A DNA stretch of 6,151 bases from Methanosuratincolales archaeon (GTDB taxonomy: Archaea; Thermoproteota; Methanomethylicia; Methanomethylicales; Methanomethylicaceae). The stretch is taken from assembly GCA_937930465.1 (NCBI GenBank), contig CALGKV010000037.1, positions 1-6,151 of the forward strand, read 5' to 3'. Made by a program: the position numbers and the translations under genes. Shown one piece after another: positions 1 through 5,956 of this stretch. Position 1 is the first letter of the stretch. Each line of letters opens with the position of its first letter. Below the pieces are notes generated by a model, which saw only the letters and a program-made list of their open reading frames with translations, was not told where the DNA came from and ran no database searches.

Positions 1-315
1 CTCGCCAAACTCATAAGACTTCACCCGGAAATCGCTCCGGTAAACCTCATTGCCCTTCTGATCAGTAATCTTGAGCGTTATGTATCCGTCAGCGGGTCCG
101 TTAGTCCCATTCTGGTTCACAAGGGCTATCGCAAACCTGTACTCCCCTGACTCTGGACCGCCTTCCACACGCAAAAAGGCGAATGCTGCTGGCTGGATGT
201 CCCTGCCCAGGTAGGTGTTGAGGCCAAGTATCAAAAGCAGCGCCAGAGGGATTGTTACGAGCGGGAAGATGAAATATTTCTTGGGGCCCAATCTGGCGCC
301 AGTATTTTCTGCCAT
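1..315 (-). CDS. Membrane-anchored exported protein of unknown function (N-terminal part, cut by left edge)
   Basis: An open frame runs from an ATG at 313-315 to the left edge with no stop, giving 105 residues beginning MAENTGARLGPKKYF. Residues about 15-36 form one hydrophobic helix preceded by basic residues, which fits an uncleaved signal anchor. The rest is polar and beta-rich, with alternating patterns such as YRFAIALVNQNGT and GYITLKITDQKGNEVY, suggesting an extracellular beta-sandwich. One sequon (N69-G-T) is present. The start is supported by AGAGGT at 323-328, seven bases upstream, and by a TATA-like TTTAATA at 358-364 on this strand. I do not recognise the family. It is divergent from the aminotransferase, so the two need not be functionally linked. 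The frame is reliable; the function is unknown. Confidence 0.75.
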   Translation of the reverse strand, partial: MAENTGARLGPKKYFIFPLVTIPLALLLILGLNTYLGRDIQPAAFAFLRVEGGPESGEYRFAIALVNQNGTNGPADGYITLKITDQKGNEVYRSDFRVKSYEFGE

Positions 316-354
316 CCTAAAAACCTCTTTCTGCTGGGATGATACCGAACCTTC

Positions 355-366
355 TTCTATTAAACC
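355..366 (-). promoter_or_regulatory. TATA box for the leftward exported-protein gene
   Basis: On the minus strand the sequence reads GGTTTAATAG, with TTTAATA at 358-364. A start about 26 bases downstream would fall near 334-335. That leaves a leader of about 19 bases carrying the AGAGGT ribosome binding site at 323-328. This is assigned by position and composition only. Confidence 0.45.
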
Positions 367-407
367 ATATGGCTTCGACAAGCGAAACAATCGATCAAGA
401 AACGCCG

Positions 408-420
408 GGAAAGCTTATTA
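408..420 (+). promoter_or_regulatory. BRE/TATA promoter of the aminotransferase, probably leaderless
   Basis: A purine-rich GGGAAAG (BRE-like) runs directly into CTTATTA at 414-420. A start 26-27 bases downstream falls at about 443-444, right at the TTG (445) and GTG (448) codons that open the aminotransferase frame. No convincing ribosome binding site precedes these codons. A leaderless transcript is therefore the simplest reading. Confidence 0.4.
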
Positions 421-444
421 CTTGACCGGAAGTAGACCAATCGT

Positions 445-1809
445 TTGGTGTCTCGCTTGGAGGCAAAAGATAGAGGCGAAAGCATTAGCGACGAGCAGAG
501 CCTTCACCTATTCAACACTTGGTGGAGGCAGAGGGGATGGGAAAGGCCATTGCATATTGTTGACGCTGAAGGCGTCTTTTTGAAGGAGGGATCGGGGAGG
601 AAGATCCTCGATTTCTCTTCACAGCTGATGTGCTCAAACTTGGGGCACAAAAACAAGAGGGTGATCGAAGCAATTGCTTCGCAGTCAAAGAGCCTTCCTT
701 TCGCGAGCCCAGCCTTTGCACTTGAGGTCCGTGCCGCTGCTGCAAAGGCGATCTTGGAGATATTGCCCCGGGGTCTCGACAAGCTTCTCTTTTCGACTTC
801 AGGCAGCGAGGCGAACGAGGCAGCATTAGGGGTCGTTAGGCACTGCCAGAGACCTCGCGGGGCTTACAAGATCATCTCAAGGTACGCATCTTACCACGGT
901 TCTACAGCTGGCGCGATCTCTTGCACGGGGGATCCGCGCCGTCTGGGAGCCGAGCCTATAGGGAAGATCCCTGGCGTTGTCTTTGCGCCAGACTGCTACT
1001 GCTACCGGTGCCCCTTCAGGCTATCGTACCCTGAATGCGATGTGGAATGCGCAGAGTACGTCAGGTACCTGGTCGAGAACGAGGGAAATGTCGCGGGGGT
1101 AATAGTGGAGCCCATCGTGGGGACGAACGGCGTTATAGTGCCTGTCGACGAATACCTTCCGCGCCTGAAGAGGATAGCCGAGGAGTTCGGTCTTGTCTTT
1201 ATTGCGGACGAGGTGATGGCAGGCTGGGGGCGGACGGGATCGTGGTTCTCATTTGAGCATTGGGGCGTCGTTCCTGACATAATCACGACTGCGAAGGGAA
1301 GCACGGGTGGCTACGTCCCTTTGGGGATAACCGCGGTGAGGCGCGATATAGCCGAGGAGGCAGAAAATACTGGCTTCACGCACGGGCACACTTATGAGGC
1401 ACACCCTATCTCCTTGGCTGCAGTGCCCGCAGTGATAGCCGAGTTCAGAAGGATGGATCTGCTCAGCCATGTGAGGAGGTTGGGCGGTTACATGCAGAGG
1501 CGCCTAGAGGAGCTGAAGGAGGCTCACCCCTCTGTGGGCGACGTCAGGGGGAAGGGCCTATTCTGGGCACTCGAACTGACGAAGGACAGGTCGAGGCGCC
1601 TCCCTTTCAACACACGCGCGGACAAAGCCAAGGGCCTCCAGCTAATGGCGGATCGCCTGGCCTCCGAGATGTACCGCTTGGGCGTATACCAGTACGCCTG
1701 GATAAACCATCTCGTTATAGCGCCCCCCCTGATAATCACAGAGTCCGAGATCGATATTGGGATTGAAGCCCTCGACAAGGCCCTTAGGATATCTGACCAG
1801 AATATGTAA
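445..1809 (+). CDS. Class III PLP-dependent aminotransferase, taurine/omega-amino acid:pyruvate-like
   Basis: This 454-residue cytoplasmic enzyme would move an amino group from an omega-amino acid or amine to a 2-oxo acid. All fold-type I class III landmarks are visible. An N-terminal LDFSSQL...LGH segment is at about 55-68, and the phosphate-binding GSEAN is at 120-124. The aspartate that pairs with the pyridine nitrogen is D255 in IADEV. The Schiff-base lysine is K284 in TTAKGSTGGY, followed by the HTYEAHP segment. The FSSQL phrase and the cysteine-rich CYRCPFRLSYPEC insert at 186-198 recall taurine:pyruvate and related aminotransferases. Substrate cannot be read from this, and GABA, beta-alanine or diamine use is possible. 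The first codon is TTG at 445 or GTG at 448, and TTG 457 is also possible. It converges on the TldE-like gene with a 39-base gap. Confidence 0.9.
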   Translation: MVSRLEAKDRGESISDEQSLHLFNTWWRQRGWERPLHIVDAEGVFLKEGSGRKILDFSSQLMCSNLGHKNKRVIEAIASQSKSLPFASPAFALEVRAAAAKAILEILPRGLDKLLFSTSGSEANEAALGVVRHCQRPRGAYKIISRYASYHGSTAGAISCTGDPRRLGAEPIGKIPGVVFAPDCYCYRCPFRLSYPECDVECAEYVRYLVENEGNVAGVIVEPIVGTNGVIVPVDEYLPRLKRIAEEFGLVFIADEVMAGWGRTGSWFSFEHWGVVPDIITTAKGSTGGYVPLGITAVRRDIAEEAENTGFTHGHTYEAHPISLAAVPAVIAEFRRMDLLSHVRRLGGYMQRRLEELKEAHPSVGDVRGKGLFWALELTKDRSRRLPFNTRADKAKGLQLMADRLASEMYRLGVYQYAWINHLVIAPPLIITESEIDIGIEALDKALRISDQNM

Positions 1810-1848
1810 GGATAGTTGTACGAGTCTGAGAGAGAATGAGGGGTTCCG

Positions 1849-3171
1849 TCAGCTCCCCTGTGCCTTTGTAAGCATAACGCCTGAAGCCAACACTGCAGGC
1901 ACCAGGGATGGCGTTCTTACCTCCCACCAGTGCACCCAACTCCGGTCCGAACTGACCTGCCTGATCGATCCAAGTATTCTGAGCATGTTGTCGCTTATCC
2001 TGACCCCCCTGAGGGCACCTTTCACCTCTCCGTCCTCAATTAGGAAAGTCCCATCCCTGCATATCGTCGAGAAGTCGCCAGTGGCATAGTTCTGGAACCT
2101 CGTGTACCAGTTGCTTACTACGTAGACGCCTCTTCTCAGATCCCTGATCATCTCATCCATGTTCATTTCTCCCGGCAAGACCTTCAAGTTCCAAGGCGAT
2201 GGCGCCACCCACCCGGCATTTCCCGTGCTGCACGTGCCGAACCTCTTGGCTGTCGACTTGTTGTGGAGGTATGATGCCATTCTTCCCCCTTGGACAATGG
2301 CCGTCTTGCGCACGGCTACGCCCTCGTCGTCGAAAGTCCTTGAATTGAGCCCATTGGGATCAGAGCCGTCATCCTCAATCGTCAATGTCTCAGGAGCCAC
2401 CCTCTCACCGACCTTGCCTGCAAGGAATGACACCCCTGCCTCCACGCTGAACGCCGAGCTTGCGTCGCCGATCCTCTCGATGAGGTTGGCGAATATTATC
2501 GGTCCAAATATCACTTCGTAACTGCCCTCGCTCCAATTTACATTCTCCCTTGACATCCTCGCAATCATCCCTGCCCGCCTCCCCGCCCCCTCGGCGTCGA
2601 GCGCGCGCATCTCGGTGGCGCAGCTCAGACCTTGGCCAGATCCTTCTCCTGCGAACGCCCTGACATTGAGCTCGAAGGCAGCCCTCTCATCATATCCTTC
2701 CCCTCCGCTGCTGGTCAAGATGGCGACTTTCCTTACCTCTGCATTGAATATACCTGCGCTCCTCTCGCCCCCTTCCCTTATCGCAGCCCCTACGCAGCTG
2801 CTGATGCAGCCTCCAATCCTATCTGGTTCTATCGCTTGGGCGCAGCGCCTGTCTGGGAATTTTGTGCCCTCTACTTCAGTGATTGTCTCCGAGTCTGCTA
2901 CCATGGGTGCGCTCTTGATCGCCCGTTCCAACCCCCTCCTGATGCCATCCTCGGATAGATCCTCCAGCCGGGTTATGATCTTCTTCTTGCCAAAAACAGC
3001 CAACGCATCGATGCCCATCATGCTCCAGTTCTGAACCACTGTGGTCTTGTTGTTCGAGAACCTTACCATGATCCTATCGACGTGGCTCGGGATCACTATT
3101 GCCTGGTCAGCCCCCATTGAGAGGAACCCTTTGAGAACCCTGTCTCCAATCTCGAAGAGCCTTTCCTTCAT
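1849..3171 (-). CDS. TldE/PmbA-type subunit of TldD/TldE metalloprotease family
   Basis: This 440-residue protein matches the PmbA/TldE half of the family along its length. The C-terminal signature is clear: DDEGV at 281-285, an IVQGGRMASYLHNKSTA segment at about 292-308, STGNAG at 315-320, the TGDFS motif at 364-368, then IEDGEVKGALRGVRISDNML and a closing PS...G stretch near 421-431. The zinc-binding HExxxH helix of TldD is absent, so it should be the non-catalytic partner. In bacteria TldD/TldE trims peptides such as microcin B17 precursor. ATG 3171 is preceded by AAGGAAAG at 3181-3188, nine bases away. No TldD gene lies beside it: the upstream neighbour is divergent mevalonate kinase and the downstream one is convergent. 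The family call is secure; its substrate is unknown. Confidence 0.9.
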   Translation of the reverse strand: MKERLFEIGDRVLKGFLSMGADQAIVIPSHVDRIMVRFSNNKTTVVQNWSMMGIDALAVFGKKKIITRLEDLSEDGIRRGLERAIKSAPMVADSETITEVEGTKFPDRRCAQAIEPDRIGGCISSCVGAAIREGGERSAGIFNAEVRKVAILTSSGGEGYDERAAFELNVRAFAGEGSGQGLSCATEMRALDAEGAGRRAGMIARMSRENVNWSEGSYEVIFGPIIFANLIERIGDASSAFSVEAGVSFLAGKVGERVAPETLTIEDDGSDPNGLNSRTFDDEGVAVRKTAIVQGGRMASYLHNKSTAKRFGTCSTGNAGWVAPSPWNLKVLPGEMNMDEMIRDLRRGVYVVSNWYTRFQNYATGDFSTICRDGTFLIEDGEVKGALRGVRISDNMLRILGSIRQVSSDRSWVHWWEVRTPSLVPAVLASGVMLTKAQGS

Positions 3172-3223
3172 TGCAGAACACTTTCCTTGATCGCTAAACT
3201 TGTCATAGATTATCTTCTCTCAC

Positions 3224-3232
3224 ATTTAAATA
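3224..3232. promoter_or_regulatory. Palindromic TATA box between tldE-like and mevalonate kinase genes
   Basis: ATTTAAAT at 3224-3231 is a perfect palindrome, and TTTAAATA at 3225-3232 is a good archaeal TATA box on the plus strand. It lies 38 bases before the kinase ATG, placing a start near 3255 with a leader of about 15 bases. Read leftward, it places a start near 3201 with a leader of about 30 bases for the TldE-like gene. It may serve both directions, but a separate weaker leftward box in the AT-rich 3205-3215 segment cannot be excluded. Confidence 0.5.
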
Positions 3233-3259
3233 CTAAAAGATTGAAAAACCTTACAAGGC

Positions 3260-3264
3260 AGGTG
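3260..3264 (+). promoter_or_regulatory. Ribosome binding site of mevalonate kinase
   Basis: AGGTG lies five bases before ATG 3270 and matches the archaeal 16S anti-Shine-Dalgarno complement (GGAGGTGA). It fixes the start, and the PGKVSLFGEH motif then falls at the usual distance from the N-terminus. Confidence 0.6.
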
Positions 3265-3269
3265 CAACG

Positions 3270-4274
3270 ATGAGGGTAACGGTCTCAGTCCCAGGAAAGG
3301 TTTCCCTCTTTGGTGAGCACGCCGTCGTGTATGGTGAACCAGCCCTGGTCGCTGCGATCGGGAGGAGGCTTACGGTTTCTGTTGAGTCGAGATCCGACAA
3401 GCACATTAGGATAGCTGCCATGGACCTGCAAGTCCCAGGTGTTGTGCTTACGTTCAGCGAGGAAAGCCCAGAGCTGATTGTTGAGACTGATTACGGGAAA
3501 ATAGTAGGCGCAGTCGGGTACGTGAGGAAGGCTATAGAGATCGTCTCGGAACGCCTTGGGAAGAAGGGCGGAGCAAATGTCACTATAAGGTCTGAGATGC
3601 CGGTGGGTGCTGGGTTAGGCACATCGGCTGCGGTGGCTGTTGGGACGGTGGCTTCTTATGCGCTGCTCATGGGGGAGGAGCTACCTCTTGGGGAAGTTGC
3701 CCGGCTAGCCCACCAGACCGAGCTTGCAGTCCAAGGTCTGGCAAGCCCAATGGATACCTCTGTTGCGACTTTTGGTGGGGTCCTATATATCACGCCATCT
3801 GCACCGAAGACTGTGGAGAAGCTGCCGATCAACTGCGATCTCCCGATGGTAGTAGGGTATTCCGAGCGCGAGTTCCGGACTTCTGATCTGGTGAAGAAGG
3901 TGAGGGAGCTGCGGGAGTCGTATCCTGACGTCGTTCTTCCTACCCTCCATAGCATCGGCAGGATTTCCGAGCGGGCGAAGGACGCTTTGGCTTCCGGCGA
4001 TCTGGATTCCTTGGGAAGGCTTATGAACATTAACCATGGCCTGCTTGATTCCCTGGGAGTCTCATCAAAATCCCCCAACGACATGGTGTATTCTACCAGG
4101 TTTGCGGGTGCAATTGGCTCCAAGCTGACTGGAGCTGGTGGAGGCGGGTGCATGATAGCCCTCTGCCCAGGGAGGGAGATTGAGGTGTCCACCGCTATCC
4201 GCATAGTTGGAGGGAGCCCGTTCAGGGCAAGCGTCTCCGATCAGGGTCTCAAAGTCGAGTCAATCGAAAGCTGA
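3270..4274 (+). CDS. mvk: Mevalonate kinase (GHMP kinase family)
   Basis: Phosphorylates mevalonate to 5-phosphomevalonate with ATP, in the pathway that supplies isoprenoids for archaeal ether lipids. The 334-residue length is typical of archaeal forms. Three GHMP motifs are intact. Motif 1 is PGKVSLFGEHAVVYG at 8-22, with K10 and E16-H17. Motif 2, the ATP loop, is PVGAGLGTSAA at 111-121. Motif 3 is LTGAGGGGC at 286-294. The likely catalytic base is D162 in ASPMDTSVATFGG, followed by the characteristic FGG. The GEHAVVYG segment distinguishes mevalonate kinase from homoserine kinase, galactokinase and the diphosphomevalonate decarboxylase branch. No other mevalonate-pathway gene is in the window. 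The last 26 bases overlap the end of the convergent YkgJ-type gene. Start is supported by AGGTG and the TATA box at 3225-3232. Confidence 0.95.
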   Translation: MRVTVSVPGKVSLFGEHAVVYGEPALVAAIGRRLTVSVESRSDKHIRIAAMDLQVPGVVLTFSEESPELIVETDYGKIVGAVGYVRKAIEIVSERLGKKGGANVTIRSEMPVGAGLGTSAAVAVGTVASYALLMGEELPLGEVARLAHQTELAVQGLASPMDTSVATFGGVLYITPSAPKTVEKLPINCDLPMVVGYSEREFRTSDLVKKVRELRESYPDVVLPTLHSIGRISERAKDALASGDLDSLGRLMNINHGLLDSLGVSSKSPNDMVYSTRFAGAIGSKLTGAGGGGCMIALCPGREIEVSTAIRIVGGSPFRASVSDQGLKVESIES

Positions 4275-4719
4275 ACTTGGTTCTCCTTTCTATGAAGCGT
4301 CCTAGTTCTCTGCTTATCCCGGAGGAGAGGCTCTTGTAGTGGTCTATGTCATTGTTCTCCTTCGACCAGTCAACCCCTGGGCAGGCAGCTGAGACAAGGA
4401 ACCTGTTCCTCGTCACTATGAACGGGTGCCTCCTGCAGGTGTCAGGTCTCAAGTCATAGACTTTGCATGTAGTGCGATCCAGGAATACGCACTTCGATTT
4501 GACCATCTTCATTTTATATGCTGCCCCCGTGACTTCCCTCTCCAAGCTTGTCGTTGGGATATAAAAGCCTCTGAAGCCTCCTAGCCTCTCAAGATCTTTC
4601 TCATACAGTGGAATGAGCCTTCCAGTGCAGCAACTACCGCATCTAACGCAAGAATGGTATGGGAGCTTATCCACGGCAAACATGCCTATTTCTGGAATCA
4701 GCACCTGCGTATCAAACAC
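4249..4719 (-). CDS. YkgJ-type cysteine-rich zinc/iron-chelating protein
   Basis: This 156-residue soluble protein carries the family's CxxCxxCC cluster as C24-V-R-C27-G-S-C30-C31. The second conserved block is C77-V-F-L...C85-K-V-Y-D-L-R-P-D-T-C95-R-R-H-P-F, and C113 may add a ligand. This matches the putative zinc- or iron-chelating domain (YkgJ/CxxCxxCC, UPF0153-type). Members are thought to bind metal or an Fe-S cluster, but no biochemical role is established. The frame starts with GTG 4719. An ATG at 4683 (residue 13) is the main alternative and would still keep all cysteines. Neither has a strong ribosome binding site. TTAATT at 4748-4753 on this strand would give a start close to 4722, favouring a leaderless GTG transcript. 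It converges on mevalonate kinase and overlaps its last 26 bases. Confidence 0.88.
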   Translation of the reverse strand: MFDTQVLIPEIGMFAVDKLPYHSCVRCGSCCTGRLIPLYEKDLERLGGFRGFYIPTTSLEREVTGAAYKMKMVKSKCVFLDRTTCKVYDLRPDTCRRHPFIVTRNRFLVSAACPGVDWSKENNDIDHYKSLSSGISRELGRFIERRTKFSFRLTRL

Positions 4720-4725
4720 TTCCAG

Positions 4726-4753
4726 GAATCAAAGATTCAAAACTGCGAATTAA
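4726..4753 (-). promoter_or_regulatory. Putative promoter region of the YkgJ-type gene, with small dyad
   Basis: On the minus strand TTAATT (4748-4753) is a weak TATA box about 26 bases before the GTG at 4719. Between them lies a short inverted repeat, GAATC-aaa-GATTC, at 4726-4738. It may be an operator or a chance AT-rich dyad. Confidence 0.3.
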
Positions 4754-4782
4754 CCCTAGCGGTTCAGTCCAAAGACCATTTT

Positions 4783-4792
4783 TGAATATTCA
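4783..4792. promoter_or_regulatory. Ten-base palindrome TGAATATTCA upstream of the DUF4430 promoter
   Basis: A perfect palindrome sits seven bases before the TTTTTAA box at 4799-4805, about 37-46 bases before the predicted start. It is absent upstream of the ECF S gene, so it is not part of the shared promoter block. It could bind an activator or be chance in AT-rich DNA. Confidence 0.2.
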
Positions 4793-4798
4793 GTCAAG

Positions 4799-4828
4799 TT
4801 TTTAACTGTGGATGGTTTATCTATCCAT
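4799..4828 (+). promoter_or_regulatory. Promoter and dyad operator of the DUF4430 gene (copy 1 of shared block)
   Basis: TATA-like TTTTTAA (4799-4805), the four bases CTGT, then GGATGGTTTATCTATCCAT (4810-4828). The core is an imperfect inverted repeat, ATGGTT-TATCT-ATCCAT, with one mismatch in six-base arms. A start about 26 bases after the TATA centre falls near 4829, so the dyad covers roughly -19 to -1. The same element, with the same four-base spacing from TTTTTAA, precedes the ECF S gene; 18 of 19 dyad bases match. Position suggests a repressor site. The AGGCGAT at 4832-4838 could act as a weak ribosome binding site for ATG 4843. Confidence 0.7.
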
Positions 4829-4842
4829 TATAGGCGATATGA

Positions 4843-5292
4843 ATGGCCACCAACACATGGACCATAATTTCAGGAGTGCTTTTGATTTGGGCTGTGGGTT
4901 CCACAGTTGGACTGGCTTACTACTACCAGAATTCTCAGAGCCAGCAGGCACTTATTGACAACTACAAATCGGTCATCGATAACTTCGCAATAAGGGTCAA
5001 TTTGGGTTTCGATTATGGGAATGGCACTACTGTCTGGAAGAATGGAACATATGTCCCCATAGGTTTCAGCCTGTTTAACGGCACGATGAAAGCCGCACAG
5101 GTGAACTACACAGAATATCCTTATGGCATCTGGATCAACGGAATCAACGGCGTCTACGAAAATGTCGCTCAAAACACCTACTGGATCTATTACGTCTGGT
5201 CAAACAATGATTGGGTGATGGGTTCTGTAGGCGCTGACCAGTACATCCTGAAGAATGGCGAGTCGGTCAAGTGGATCCTGACGAAGTTCTAG
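4843..5292 (+). CDS. Membrane-tethered DUF4430 (transcobalamin C-terminal-like) protein
   Basis: A 149-residue protein, probably on the outer cell surface. Residues about 8-28 form one hydrophobic helix ending in AYYYQNSQSQQ, consistent with a signal anchor. Residues 30-50 are a short polar stalk. The remainder fits the small beta domain DUF4430, which is related to the C-terminal domain of transcobalamin and intrinsic factor: GIWINGINGV at 95-104, YWIYYVWSNNDW at 113-124 and GADQYILKNGESVKW at 130-144 match that family's 'YW.YYVNG...GADqy.l.dGD.veW' pattern. Four N-glycosylation sequons (N60, N67, N79, N88) support an exported location. The first half of the usual domain is short, so fold details are uncertain. 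In bacteria such proteins often accompany ECF transporters. Here the ECF S gene is next door, convergent, and carries the same operator. A ligand-capture role is inferred. Confidence 0.75.
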   Translation: MATNTWTIISGVLLIWAVGSTVGLAYYYQNSQSQQALIDNYKSVIDNFAIRVNLGFDYGNGTTVWKNGTYVPIGFSLFNGTMKAAQVNYTEYPYGIWINGINGVYENVAQNTYWIYYVWSNNDWVMGSVGADQYILKNGESVKWILTKF

Positions 5293-5316
5293 ACTTCATC
5301 TTTTTTTCTTTTTATT
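5283..5316 (+). terminator. Hairpin plus T-run terminator of the DUF4430 gene
   Basis: GAAGT (5283-5287) and ACTTC (5293-5297) form a five-base-pair stem that spans the TAG stop. It is followed by a T-rich stretch at 5301-5316 with seven consecutive Ts and then five more. The T-run alone is enough to stop archaeal RNA polymerase, and the stem may be incidental. Confidence 0.65.
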
Positions 5317-5369
5317 CAAGTATTTGAACATTCAGGAGGGCTTAAGTCGACGTTAGCCTGAACGTTCCA

Positions 5370-5383
5370 TCTGAAAAAAATTT
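5370..5383 (-). terminator. T-run terminator of the ECF S gene
   Basis: Read leftward, the sequence directly after the TGA stop (5384-5386) is AAAATTTTTTT, with seven Ts at 5374-5380 on the minus strand. No stable stem is evident. Together with the opposing T-run at 5301-5316, this insulates the two convergent genes in a 91-base gap. Confidence 0.5.
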
Positions 5384-5956
5384 TCACTTTGTTCTGTTCC
5401 TCGCAAGCACTTGGACTAGCATCGCTATCACGAATGCCGTTGTGAACTCGGTTATTGGACCGACTGCAACCATCCACCCTCCGGAGGCTGGTGTAGGTAC
5501 GAAAAGCCCGAGCAACCCGATCACCAATGCGTAGACGAAATCCCAGCCAATCATGACTAGCAAAATCCAAGACGTCATCACATCGAATGCGAACATGATT
5601 ATGTAACAGCCGACGAGCAAGCCAGTCCTTGAGATCTTGCTCTTTTCCTTCCTGTTCCAAATGAGCCCTGAACCAAAACCGACGGCTCCCATCATCAGGC
5701 AGTTTACGGCCGTCCAAGGGCCTGGGAATCCTATTATCATGTCCGATATAATGTAAGAAGCCACTCCTACAGCCCCGCCCGTGACCGGACCGAAGAATAT
5801 CCCTCCCAGTATCGTGAAGATCCCAGGGAAGTTGATGAACTGGACGGGTCCAAAGAGGGCGTATTTCACAAGCCTCAATGACGCTGCCAATGCAATCAAA
5901 AGGCTCGTGTAAGTGATCTTTTGCGTCCTTGAGATCTTGCCGTTGTTCCTCAGCAT
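5384..5956 (-). CDS. ECF transporter substrate-binding (S) component
   Basis: A 190-residue integral membrane protein with about six hydrophobic segments: roughly 14-33, 41-57, 60-78, 82-100, 112-137, 140-154 and 160-185, some probably merging. TM1 carries small residues (IALAASLRLV), the kind of packing surface that S components use to bind the EcfT scaffold. The stretch FPGIFTILGGIFFGPVTGGAVGVASYIISD at 43-72 is typical of ECF S proteins. These bind one vitamin or micronutrient and pass it inward with the EcfA/EcfA'/EcfT energising module, none of which is in this window. Ligand cannot be read from the sequence; the nearby DUF4430 gene makes a corrinoid one candidate. The ATG at 5956 lies directly after the shared operator, with the TATA box about 26 bases upstream, so the mRNA is probably leaderless. 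An exact 16-base repeat encodes KISRT at 7-11 and 107-111. Confidence 0.85.
   Translation of the reverse strand: MLRNNGKISRTQKITYTSLLIALAASLRLVKYALFGPVQFINFPGIFTILGGIFFGPVTGGAVGVASYIISDMIIGFPGPWTAVNCLMMGAVGFGSGLIWNRKEKSKISRTGLLVGCYIIMFAFDVMTSWILLVMIGWDFVYALVIGLLGLFVPTPASGGWMVAVGPITEFTTAFVIAMLVQVLARNRTK
5625..5640. repeat. 16-base direct repeat inside the ECF S gene, copy 1
   Basis: GTCCTTGAGATCTTGC here is identical to 5925-5940, exactly 300 bases away and in the same codon phase. On the coding strand both read GCAAGATCTCAAGGAC and encode KISRT, here residues 107-111 in the central cytoplasmic-type basic loop. Confidence 0.85.
5925..5940. repeat. 16-base direct repeat inside the ECF S gene, copy 2
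   Basis: Identical to 5625-5640. It encodes residues 7-11 of the ECF S protein, in the basic N-terminal tail before TM1. Confidence 0.85.

Noticed and set aside
215..583. 122-codon plus-strand frame spanning the first intergenic region
   Set aside because: It overlaps the start of the left-edge membrane protein antisense and the aminotransferase out of frame, has no family resemblance, and lacks a promoter at a sensible distance.
2615..3034. Long open frames on the plus strand opposite the TldE-like gene
   Set aside because: The minus-strand frame has full-length family signatures. The plus-strand translations are serine/proline/leucine-rich with no recognisable motif, as expected from the complement of a GC-rich gene.
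3656..4204. 182-codon open frame on the minus strand inside mevalonate kinase
   Set aside because: It lies wholly opposite the conserved kinase motifs, and its low-complexity Ser/Pro/Arg composition marks it as a shadow of that gene.
4810..4828. Known vitamin-regulator sites or a riboswitch as explanation of the shared element
   Set aside because: The sequence does not resemble the GTTAAC-type biotin repressor operator. It lies upstream of the predicted transcription start, not inside an RNA leader, so a cobalamin or other riboswitch cannot fit in the 0-14-base leaders.
5316..5717. 133-codon minus-strand frame overlapping the ECF S gene
   Set aside because: It is out of frame with the membrane protein, has no coherent hydrophobic pattern, and reads through the T-run terminator region.
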